Below, piece by piece: positions 1-5,878 of a stretch of 39,820 nucleotides of DNA (position 1 is the stretch's first letter; every line of letters starts with the position of its first letter). The stretch is taken from IMG/VR virus record IMGVR_UViG_3300044703_000150, positions 1 to 39,820 of that record; one strand, given 5' to 3'. Below the pieces are notes generated by a model, which saw only the letters and a list, made by a program, of their open reading frames with translations, did not search any database and had not been told where the DNA came from. The translations under genes and the position numbers were made by a program. This DNA comes from a virus.

Positions 1-288
1 TCAGTAGCCGTCGCAGTCCTCGGCGCCGCAGCCGCGGCCGGTGCCGAAGGAGGAGCAGTTCCCGCCGCTGATGCAGGAGCGCTGACGGCGGGTGGGGCGG
101 GCGGTACGGGTGGTACGGGTGGTCTGGACGACGGGGCTGCTGGAGCGGGCGAAGCAAGTGGTGTGCTCGACGGTCCACCGACCGTCGACCTTCGGGCCAA
201 GGTACCCGGTGAGGGCCCTGACGGGGCGGTGGCAGTTGCGGCAGGTCCCCGCGTAGGTGTTCGGCCGGCGGGTGGTGGTGGCGGTCAT
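1..288 (-). CDS. small Cys-rich (zinc-ribbon-like) protein
   Basis: This 95-residue protein has no recognised family. A C-x2-C pair (CRNC, residues 16-19) is followed by a further Cys at about 45 and several Cys near the C-terminus (70-91), so metal binding is plausible. Residues 54-68 are a Thr/Arg-rich linker encoded by short direct repeats of ggtacgggt. The ATG at 288 has a good ribosome binding site (gaggag, 6 nt upstream). Its stop is the first codon of the window, so it is complete. It is the last minus-strand gene beyond the lysis module and is separated from it by a plus-strand gene. Function unknown. Confidence 0.6.
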   Translation of the reverse strand: MTATTTRRPNTYAGTCRNCHRPVRALTGYLGPKVDGRWTVEHTTCFARSSSPVVQTTRTTRTARPTRRQRSCISGGNCSSFGTGRGCGAEDCDGY

Positions 289-621
289 CTTGGGCTCCTC
301 GGTCTCTGTCCGACAAGATCAAGGTAGCACGGTGTCCATACCATTGTCCATACCGATTTGCGGGAATCTTTGCAAGCACCGAGCAAGCAGTACCGCCCCG
401 CAACGACAAGAGCGCCCCGCCCCTCCCGAAGGAGAGACGAGGCGCTGGCGGTACAGCAACGTGCTGTGAACGCGGATGCTGCTTCGAGGGGTGGCGTACG
501 CTCCTGCTCCGTCGCTCAACACCATCACGGGGGTTACGTGACCGAGCCAGCCATCCCGGTGCGGATGAACTTCTCGCTACCCGAAGCACTTCGGGACCGA
601 TACTGGAGACGGAGGCACACC
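289..621. promoter_or_regulatory. 333-bp gap between divergent genes, with a 10-bp direct repeat
   Basis: This stretch separates the minus-strand gene ending the window from the short plus-strand gene. No convincing protein is seen, although the plus-strand frame of the next gene is open back to a GTG at 538. The sequence tgtccatacc occurs twice, at 333-342 and 345-354, one helical turn apart (12 bp). This could be an operator or promoter element for the minus-strand gene, whose start lies about 45 bp away. Base composition is less GC-rich around 311-375 than in the coding regions. A regulatory role is inference only. Confidence 0.35.
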
Positions 622-750
622 ATGACCGAGAGCACCATCACGACCACGGCACAGTGGACGCTCCCTGAGCCGGTGATGCTGAACGACTCGATCACCTACT
701 CCCTCCCGTACGTCGAGGGCCAGCGGTACACGGTCACCTTCGACCGCTGA
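622..750 (+). CDS. short plus-strand protein of unknown function
   Basis: A 42-residue frame starts at ATG 622, chosen because a strong purine-rich ribosome binding site (ggagacggagg) lies just upstream. The same frame stays open to a GTG at 538, which would add 28 residues, many of them Arg. The short form is Thr-rich at the N-terminus and ends in a mixed hydrophobic/aromatic segment (YSLPYVEGQRYTVTF) that could form beta strands. It is one of only three plus-strand genes in the window and converges on the membrane-protein gene ending at 800. No family was recognised, and it may be a lysogenic-conversion or moron gene by position. Confidence 0.5.
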   Translation: MTESTITTTAQWTLPEPVMLNDSITYSLPYVEGQRYTVTFDR

Positions 751-799
751 CAGGTCGACGTCGCACGGCCCCCCCGCAGCGATCCGCCCTACTACGGCG

Positions 800-1168
800 T
801 CACTGCGCGTCCCCGTAGGGGTGCGTCGGGGTCGGGCGGGCATGGTTGGTGCGCCCGAAGTAGAACCCGAGGACGACGAACAGCGCGTTCGTGAGCACCA
901 GCGGGATGTGTTCTGGGTCACGGAACGCCGCGACGATCGTCGCGAGGGTGAGCAGACCGGCGATGACCGCCTGCATCCGCTCCCACAGCGCGTTGATCTG
1001 GTTCTTCCGCGACGCCGCGAGCATGTCGGCGGACACGCGGGCCAGCGCTGCGGTCAACGCCGCCTCGACATCCGTGCTGGCGACCAGCGCGGCAGCGTCG
1101 ACGGCCGCACCCGCGCTTACCCGCGCCGCTTCGGTCTCCGGTGTCTCGTCCTTTGCGTCAGCGGTCAC
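800..1168 (-). CDS. two-helix membrane protein of the lysis region
   Basis: The protein is 122 residues. Residues 1-60 are an Ala-rich amphipathic helical region. They are followed by two predicted membrane helices at about 66-82 and 88-105, and a short polar, His/Pro-containing tail. The GTG start at 1168 overlaps the stop of the preceding gene by 4 nt (GTGA), so the two are probably translationally coupled. Its place downstream of the endolysin and next to another two-helix protein suggests a holin or anti-holin partner. That role is inferred from topology and position, not from a recognised family. Confidence 0.65.
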   Translation of the reverse strand: MTADAKDETPETEAARVSAGAAVDAAALVASTDVEAALTAALARVSADMLAASRKNQINALWERMQAVIAGLLTLATIVAAFRDPEHIPLVLTNALFVVLGFYFGRTNHARPTPTHPYGDAQ

Positions 1169-1461
1169 GGCTTGGCCTTCTTCTTCCGCCGCGTTCGCGG
1201 GGTGCGCGGGCGGGCGGCTGCGACCGGCGGGACGGCACGCAGGAACCCATGGCCCGACCAGTTCTCCGCGAGGCGCATCACGAAGCAGACGACGGCCGTG
1301 CCGACCGGCATCAGGGCCGTGACCTGCTGCACCGACAGGTGCACGACGCCGAGGGCGAGGAGCGCGTTCAAGATCACGCTGAACGCCCCCGTCTGCGTCA
1401 GCGCACGGGCGGATCCTTGGCCGGCGTCGAGGGCGGGGGACGGCTGGTCGGTGGTAGTCAC
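1165..1461 (-). CDS. putative holin
   Basis: The protein is 98 residues with a polar N-terminus, two hydrophobic helices (about 26-45 and 48-63) joined by a very short turn, and a strongly basic C-terminal tail (residues 83-98, many Arg and Lys). Holins of actinophages commonly look like this: they form holes in the cell membrane at a set time and release the muralytic enzyme. The start is supported by an excellent ribosome binding site (aggaggg, 6 nt before the GTG). It lies two genes after the GH25 endolysin. Holin is the best guess; sequence alone cannot say which of the small membrane proteins here makes the hole. Confidence 0.65.
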   Translation of the reverse strand: MTTTDQPSPALDAGQGSARALTQTGAFSVILNALLALGVVHLSVQQVTALMPVGTAVVCFVMRLAENWSGHGFLRAVPPVAAARPRTPRTRRKKKAKP

Positions 1462-1480
1462 AGTTGCCCTCCTGGGCGGG

Positions 1481-1591
1481 TCATCGCTCGGTGACGCCGA
1501 GCAGGACGAGGAACAGCAGGCACAGGACGAGACCGAGGGTCGGGTCGCCGAACCACGCGACGATGAGCAGCAGGACCGCGAGCGCCCACAT
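1481..1591 (-). CDS. 36-residue membrane peptide between endolysin and holin
   Basis: This very short gene begins at ATG 1591. Almost the whole product is hydrophobic: two membrane segments (about 2-14 and 20-33) flank a GDPT turn, and it ends in VTER. No upstream ATG, GTG or TTG is in frame between it and the endolysin stop. The ribosome binding site is weak, so translation may depend on the endolysin gene, which ends 17 nt earlier. It resembles the small extra membrane proteins often found in actinophage lysis cassettes, which may tune holin timing. No family was recognised. Confidence 0.55.
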   Translation of the reverse strand: MWALAVLLLIVAWFGDPTLGLVLCLLFLVLLGVTER

Positions 1592-1607
1592 CAGGGCTGC
1601 CCATCGG

Positions 1608-2501
1608 TCACGGCAGCACGTAGCCGCGCGCCCGCGCGAGCGCCTGCAGCTCGGCCGCGGTGACGACGACGGCGGGCACCTTCGGCGCGATCCCGGCCTT
1701 GCGTTCGGCGGCGAGGGTGGCCATGTCGTTGACGTGACGCATCCCGCCCGCCCACACGAGGAACTGCGGCGCCGGGTCGCCGGGGTCGCTGGGGCCTTGC
1801 ACAAGCGTCGGCATGTCGTCCTCCACGGGAGCAGGTCGGGGCTTGGGTGCCGGGGTCGGGGCGGGGGTATGGGGCTGGGCCGGGGAGCCGGCGATGAGAC
1901 GCAGCAGGTCGGGCAGCGCGCCGTGGAACACGCTCAGGTCGCAGAAGTCCGGCTGGCCCGGGACTCCGGTGGCATGGTCAGTGAACTGCCACAGGTCGTG
2001 GCGGATCGTCGGCTCCCCGGCGGGCGGGGGCTTGCCGGGTCGCCACGACCGGTGGCCCCGCGGGTAGCGGGCCACCCACAGGGGCCGCGTCACGGCGCCG
2101 ATCTTCTTCCCGCCGTACGCCCAGGTGCGGCAGTCCAACGCGGCGTCGACCCGGCGGCAGAAGTCCTCGTGCCGTGCATCCCACGCCGCGCCCTCGACGT
2201 CGAGGATCGCCCACTCGCCGAGGCGCAACGTGCCGACCGCATCGGTGAACGCCTTGGCCTGGTCGGCAGCCGAGATGCCGTCGCGCCAGAAGTGGTACAG
2301 GCCGACCGCCGCGACACCCGCCCGGTGGGCGCGGTCCCGCTGCTGCACAGCTTCCGCCCGCGGCCGGGCCCGCCCCTCCGTCCACTTGAGAATCACGGCA
2401 GGGGAGAAGCGCGCGTAGGCGGGCCAGTCGGTGATGCCGTGCCAGCGGTTGACGTCGGCGACGAAGATCACGGCAGGCATCCGATGACGTGGACCAGGCA
2501 T
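1608..2501 (-). CDS. endolysin, glycoside hydrolase family 25 muramidase
   Basis: This 297-residue lysin cuts the N-acetylmuramic acid to N-acetylglucosamine bond of peptidoglycan. GH25 hallmarks are visible: DVNRWHG near the N-terminus (Asp16), the catalytic LDVE at 100-103 (Asp101, Glu103), WVARYP at 142-147 and LWQFTD at 170-175. A Pro-rich linker (about 206-227) leads to a C-terminal domain of about 70 residues (228-297), probably for cell-wall binding. No signal peptide is seen, so export should depend on a holin. A second ATG at 2480 would remove seven residues and start just before the GH25 core; both starts overlap the upstream gene. It heads the lysis genes downstream of the tail module. 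Confidence 0.92.
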   Translation of the reverse strand: MPGPRHRMPAVIFVADVNRWHGITDWPAYARFSPAVILKWTEGRARPRAEAVQQRDRAHRAGVAAVGLYHFWRDGISAADQAKAFTDAVGTLRLGEWAILDVEGAAWDARHEDFCRRVDAALDCRTWAYGGKKIGAVTRPLWVARYPRGHRSWRPGKPPPAGEPTIRHDLWQFTDHATGVPGQPDFCDLSVFHGALPDLLRLIAGSPAQPHTPAPTPAPKPRPAPVEDDMPTLVQGPSDPGDPAPQFLVWAGGMRHVNDMATLAAERKAGIAPKVPAVVVTAAELQALARARGYVLP

Positions 2502-2857
2502 GTCGGACTCGGGCTGGGGCTTGGGGTCTTGACCGGCGGGCGCGACGACGCGGAGGACCGCGGGGACGGCGCCGTGCCCGGCTGCGGGGCGCGGTCGCTG
2601 CGGGTCGTCGGCGACGCGGCCGGGGCCGGTCCGCCGGGACGCACGGTGACGTTCACCACCGGGGTGTCAGGGTTGCCGCCGAGGGACTTCACCTGGGCAC
2701 GCAGCCCCGCGACCTCCGCGGCCCGGACCCGGTCCCGGGCGGTCAGCTCGCGCAGCGTCTGCGCCTGCCAGGTCAGCGCGAGCACGCCGCTGAGCAGCGC
2801 GACCAGCACCCCGACCCCGAACCACACCAGCCACGTCCGATCCATGAACCTCGTCAC
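2468..2857 (-). CDS. single-pass membrane protein with coiled coil and Pro/Ser-rich tail
   Basis: The protein is 129 residues from GTG 2857, which overlaps the preceding stop by 4 nt; an ATG at 2845 is an alternative. It has one membrane helix at about 8-27 and a charged helix (about 30-58) likely to form a coiled coil. The second half is low-complexity and rich in Pro, Ser, Arg and Thr, with a final CLVHVIGC segment. The layout of N-terminal anchor plus coiled coil recalls an inner-membrane spanin. A classical spanin is not expected in a Gram-positive host, so this is only a structural analogy. It overlaps the start of the endolysin gene and probably belongs to the lysis set. Confidence 0.6.
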   Translation of the reverse strand: MTRFMDRTWLVWFGVGVLVALLSGVLALTWQAQTLRELTARDRVRAAEVAGLRAQVKSLGGNPDTPVVNVTVRPGGPAPAASPTTRSDRAPQPGTAPSPRSSASSRPPVKTPSPSPSPTCLVHVIGCLP

Positions 2858-3111
2858 CGGCGTCTCTCCTTCGTCAGCAGCGCGTTGAGCCGCCTGATCT
2901 CCTGCTCTTGCGCGTCGGCCCGCTGCCGGAGGTCGGTAAGCAGCGCGGTCAGCGCCTCGTCCTCCACCGTGCGCGGCGCGGCGCGGCGCTTCTCCGCCAC
3001 CCCTTCGCGGTTGCTGCGGCGGGACGACGCGAAGCCCCACGCACCGCCGACCGCCGCCACGGCGACGCCGCCCAGGGCGCTGACGATCGTGGCGCCGATG
3101 TCACCGGCCAC
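2854..3111 (-). CDS. small membrane-anchored coiled-coil protein
   Basis: The protein is 85 residues from GTG 3111. The first 28 residues form a Gly/Ala-rich hydrophobic segment that can span the membrane. The rest is a strongly charged helix (about 30-85) with heptad-like spacing that ends in ERRR. It resembles the membrane protein encoded immediately downstream in having an N-terminal anchor and a cytoplasmic coiled coil. The two genes overlap by 4 nt, so they may act together in lysis. No family was recognised with confidence. Confidence 0.6.
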   Translation of the reverse strand: MAGDIGATIVSALGGVAVAAVGGAWGFASSRRSNREGVAEKRRAAPRTVEDEALTALLTDLRQRADAQEQEIRRLNALLTKERRR

Positions 3112-3130
3112 ACGTCAGCCCCCCGTCCGT

Positions 3131-3147
3131 CATTCCGCGCGGGAATG
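3131..3147 (-). terminator. short hairpin after the 59-residue gene
   Basis: The arms cattcc (3131-3136) and ggaatg (3142-3147) form a perfect 6-bp stem around a 5-nt gcgcg loop. It sits 1 nt beyond the stop codon at 3149 on the minus strand. No T-run follows, so it may be a weak terminator or an mRNA-stabilising structure between tail and lysis genes. Confidence 0.3.
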
Positions 3148-3148
3148 C

Positions 3149-3328
3149 TCAGGGCTGGTGCACTGAGCAGGCGAACACCGGATGCGTGTGATCGGCGCCG
3201 TGGGCCTCGGTCTCGGCGCAGGACTCGTCCTCGCAGGGCTCGGCGCGCTGCGAGACAGCCGGCGCGGTGCAGCCGGGGGCCGCGATGCAGAGCCAGCGGC
3301 CTTCCTCGTCGCGGACGGGCGGCGTCAC
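3149..3328 (-). CDS. small Cys/His-rich protein
   Basis: The protein is 59 residues from GTG 3328, which overlaps the stop of the tail-fibre-like gene by 4 nt (GTGA). It contains five Cys (14, 20, 32, 37, 54) and three His (43, 47, 49, with a further His at 57), enough for one zinc site, and has many acidic residues in the middle. Similar short Cys-rich proteins often sit between tail and lysis genes of actinophages. No function can be assigned. Confidence 0.55.
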   Translation of the reverse strand: MTPPVRDEEGRWLCIAAPGCTAPAVSQRAEPCEDESCAETEAHGADHTHPVFACSVHQP

Positions 3329-3867
3329 GGGTGCAGGTACCTGACGTGGAGGAGTGCGGCGGTCACGTTGAGGTTCCCTCCCGAGGTCTGCTGCGCGAGA
3401 ATCTCGACGTAGTCGCCGACCACCGTGCACTGCACCGGGACGGTGAGCGTCAGCGCCGTGCTGTTGGCGGCACCGGCCGGTGCCTGGATGACTTGACGCC
3501 CCGCCGGGCCCGTGCCGTTGACCCCGACGGTGAGCAGGCGGTTGCCGGTCGCGTTCGCGGCGAACGTCACGGTCAGGGACACGATGTGCCAGCCCAGGGT
3601 CTGCATGAGGTAGCGGGACGTGTTGGTCACCGTCGAGTGGCCGGAGGCCGAGTCGGCCTCCTCCGTGTCGAGCAGGAGCGCGGCCTGGACGGCCGTGGTG
3701 AGCGTCTGCGCGGCCGTCAGGCGGCCGACGAAGAAGTCGACTCGGCCCTGCCCGCCCGTGGGGGCCAGGCCCTGCAACTGCTGGATCGAGTCGCGCCAGG
3801 TGTTGTGGTTGGCGGCTGTCGGCTTCGTGTTGGCGACGGCCGTGTACGGGGTGGGAAGGGTCGCCAC
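3325..3867 (-). CDS. putative minor tail / receptor-binding protein
   Basis: The protein is 180 residues. The first 45 residues are mostly polar and may trimerise or attach to the tail. The remainder is rich in Thr, Val, Ala and Asn with alternating hydrophobic residues, which suggests a beta-sandwich. The C-terminus (VEILAQQTSGGNLNVTAALLHVRYL) has the pattern of a TNF/C1q-like jelly roll common at the tips of phage fibres. GTG 3867 has a strong ribosome binding site (aaggag, 8 nt away). It is the last tail gene before lysis, following a likely terminator, so it is the best candidate for host-surface contact. Fold and role are inferred. Confidence 0.6.
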   Translation of the reverse strand: MATLPTPYTAVANTKPTAANHNTWRDSIQQLQGLAPTGGQGRVDFFVGRLTAAQTLTTAVQAALLLDTEEADSASGHSTVTNTSRYLMQTLGWHIVSLTVTFAANATGNRLLTVGVNGTGPAGRQVIQAPAGAANSTALTLTVPVQCTVVGDYVEILAQQTSGGNLNVTAALLHVRYLHP

Positions 3868-3890
3868 GCGGGCTCTCCTTCCGGGGGCAG

Positions 3891-3918
3891 AGGAAAGAGA
3901 CCCCGCGCGGCGAGGTCT
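3891..3918 (-). terminator. terminator-like hairpin after the LamG tail gene
   Basis: The arms agacc (3898-3902) and ggtct (3914-3918), with an inner cgc/gcg pairing, form a GC-rich hairpin. On the minus strand it is followed by a T-rich stretch (ctttcct, 3897-3891). It lies in the 79-bp gap between the 643-residue tail gene and the receptor-binding-like gene, whose own ribosome binding site comes right after. A partial terminator that lowers expression of the fibre and lysis genes would fit. Confidence 0.45.
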
Positions 3919-3946
3919 AGATGAGGCGAGCGGTCAGGTGGGTCGG

Positions 3947-5878
3947 TCAGTACGCGAGCGGGTACGAGACGTTCGCGCCCGCGCCCTCGATGTAGCCGAA
4001 GGTCGCGTCCTCGTAGACGAAGAAGTCGGAGACCCCCGACCCGGCCGGTGAGAGCTGCCAGGTGGTCGTCCAGGTGCCGTCGCCCGGGGCGTTGTGGTCG
4101 ATCGACTCGATGAAGAAGTCGGCGCTGATGTCGGGTGCGGAGCCGGTGTGCCGCTTCACCGTGATCCGGTCGCCGATCTTGCGCCCGAGGGCGTGCGGCC
4201 ACAGCGCCGTGTTGGACGAGGGCCGGATCGTGATGGCCTCGACGCGCAGGTGCGGGTCCTTGTAGGCGCCGAGCAAGAAGTTCGCGCGGTCCGTGGCCTG
4301 CGCGTCGGTGTCGACGCCGATGGTCTGGCTCAGCGGGCTTGCGCCGAAGTAGTGGGCCTGGCTCGTGGCGTCCTCGACGTGGACCGTGGCGCCGCCCGTG
4401 CGGTCCAGGGTGACGTCGTTGTAGATGAGCGTGTTGTCGAAGTCGAACGCCACGTCCTCATAGGGCAGTTCGCCTGGGCCGTCGCCGAACGTCGCCTGGC
4501 TTGCGGCGTTGAACCGCGCAGACCGCTGGCGGAAGGTGACCTTGCCATCGGGAGCGATGAAGAGGTTGCCTCCCTCCCACTCGGCGAGATCGCCGAGCGC
4601 CTGCGCCACCTTCGTGCCGTCGACGGAGTAGTCGCCCACGGTTGAGGCTCCGGTGTCGATGTCACGGGCGGCGGCGGGCCAGCCGACCGAATCCAGGTAG
4701 CGTCCCGCGCGGGTTCCGGTCGCGTCGCCCGGATAACCCAGCCCGGCATTGTAGTGGGCAAGGACGCGTGCGGCCGACAGGGCCGAGTCGTACACCGCGG
4801 CGTGAGCGTAGGTGCCGGTCAGGTAGGTCAGGTTGCGGGTGCCGCCCAGGTCGAGCGTTGCGGCTGGGTACCTTGGTGCGACTGCGGTCGCCGACACGTC
4901 GGACCCGACGGCTACGCCGTCGACGTATAGCACGAGAGTCTTTCGTGCCGCGTCGACAGTCTGAACCAGGTGATGCCACGCGTTGTCCACGATCGAGGCG
5001 GGGGAGACCGCTGAGATAACGGCGCCCCCGGAATAAGGATCGGAATACCCTGCGCTCACAATTCCGCTCGCGCTGAGTGCAAGTCCCGCCTGATATCCCC
5101 CGTAAGCGCCGTCGCGTTGCAGGAATAGGTCGCCGCCGACGGCCGGAGCAGCCGCGAACTTGGCCCACACCTCCATCGTGGACGCTCCCGCCAGGCTGAC
5201 GATCGGTGGCAGGGGCAGCAGATCGCCTGCGGTCAGGAGACCGCCTGCGGTTAGGGTAAGCGCGGTCGCGCCCGCCACCGGGCCATCCGTTCCGAACGCG
5301 AATGCGCCAGGGCCGTTCTTGGATTCCAGGGGGGCGGCTGGTGGCAACCCGGCCCCGGACATGTCCCCTGCGGACGTGCTGCCGCTCGCCTCGCGCAGGG
5401 GGAAGTACGCGGTCGGTCCATCCGCCACGACCTCGGCTTGATACAGCGAAGGCAGGGGCGCTCGCGACAACGGCGAGCACGCATCGACGCACGTCAGCGC
5501 GACGACCCCCAGGAACCCCGCCGCGACCCAGGCCTGCGGGTATCGCTCTGCGAATCCTGTCCACACGTCGTACGTCACCCCGTTCCAGACCGCCTGCCGG
5601 TTGTACCGGCGCATCGGCAACAGCGACTTCCCGCCGGAGTTCAGCGGCGACGTGGTGTTCGTCGGGTCGAACCGGCCGTCGGTGTTCTCCACCGCCACGG
5701 TAGCAGTGCCGGTGTCCGTGCGGGCCAACTCGTAGGTACGGCCCGAGTGGCAGGAGAAGGCCGTGACCAGCGACTTGCCGTTGGCGTCCACCAGCGTCGT
5801 CCAGGTCGTGACCGCCGACGTCGGGTCGTTCGTGACGTCCATGCGGTCGGTGATGACCGGCCAGTTGGCGTTCGTCAT
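3947..5878 (-). CDS. minor tail protein with inserted LamG-like (concanavalin-A-like) domain
   Basis: The protein is 643 residues. The start (ATG 5878) overlaps the tape-measure stop by 4 nt. The N-terminal part (about 1-135) looks like a tail-hub segment, with repeated Thr/Asp-rich strands and VENTDGRFDPTN. Residues of about 150-375 form a LamG/concanavalin-A-like lectin module: PTAYFPLREASG at its beginning, then STMEVWAKF, NAWHHLVQT, LVLYVDGVAVG, and YDSALSAARVLAHYNAG at its end. The C-terminal part (about 400-643) again looks like a hub or distal tail domain, with IGDRITVKRH and WTTTWQLSPAG. The lectin-encoding DNA (about 4750-5470) is visibly less GC-rich than its surroundings, which suggests a swapped module. 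A role in binding host-surface sugars is inference. Confidence 0.8.
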   Translation of the reverse strand: MTNANWPVITDRMDVTNDPTSAVTTWTTLVDANGKSLVTAFSCHSGRTYELARTDTGTATVAVENTDGRFDPTNTTSPLNSGGKSLLPMRRYNRQAVWNGVTYDVWTGFAERYPQAWVAAGFLGVVALTCVDACSPLSRAPLPSLYQAEVVADGPTAYFPLREASGSTSAGDMSGAGLPPAAPLESKNGPGAFAFGTDGPVAGATALTLTAGGLLTAGDLLPLPPIVSLAGASTMEVWAKFAAAPAVGGDLFLQRDGAYGGYQAGLALSASGIVSAGYSDPYSGGAVISAVSPASIVDNAWHHLVQTVDAARKTLVLYVDGVAVGSDVSATAVAPRYPAATLDLGGTRNLTYLTGTYAHAAVYDSALSAARVLAHYNAGLGYPGDATGTRAGRYLDSVGWPAAARDIDTGASTVGDYSVDGTKVAQALGDLAEWEGGNLFIAPDGKVTFRQRSARFNAASQATFGDGPGELPYEDVAFDFDNTLIYNDVTLDRTGGATVHVEDATSQAHYFGASPLSQTIGVDTDAQATDRANFLLGAYKDPHLRVEAITIRPSSNTALWPHALGRKIGDRITVKRHTGSAPDISADFFIESIDHNAPGDGTWTTTWQLSPAGSGVSDFFVYEDATFGYIEGAGANVSYPLAY

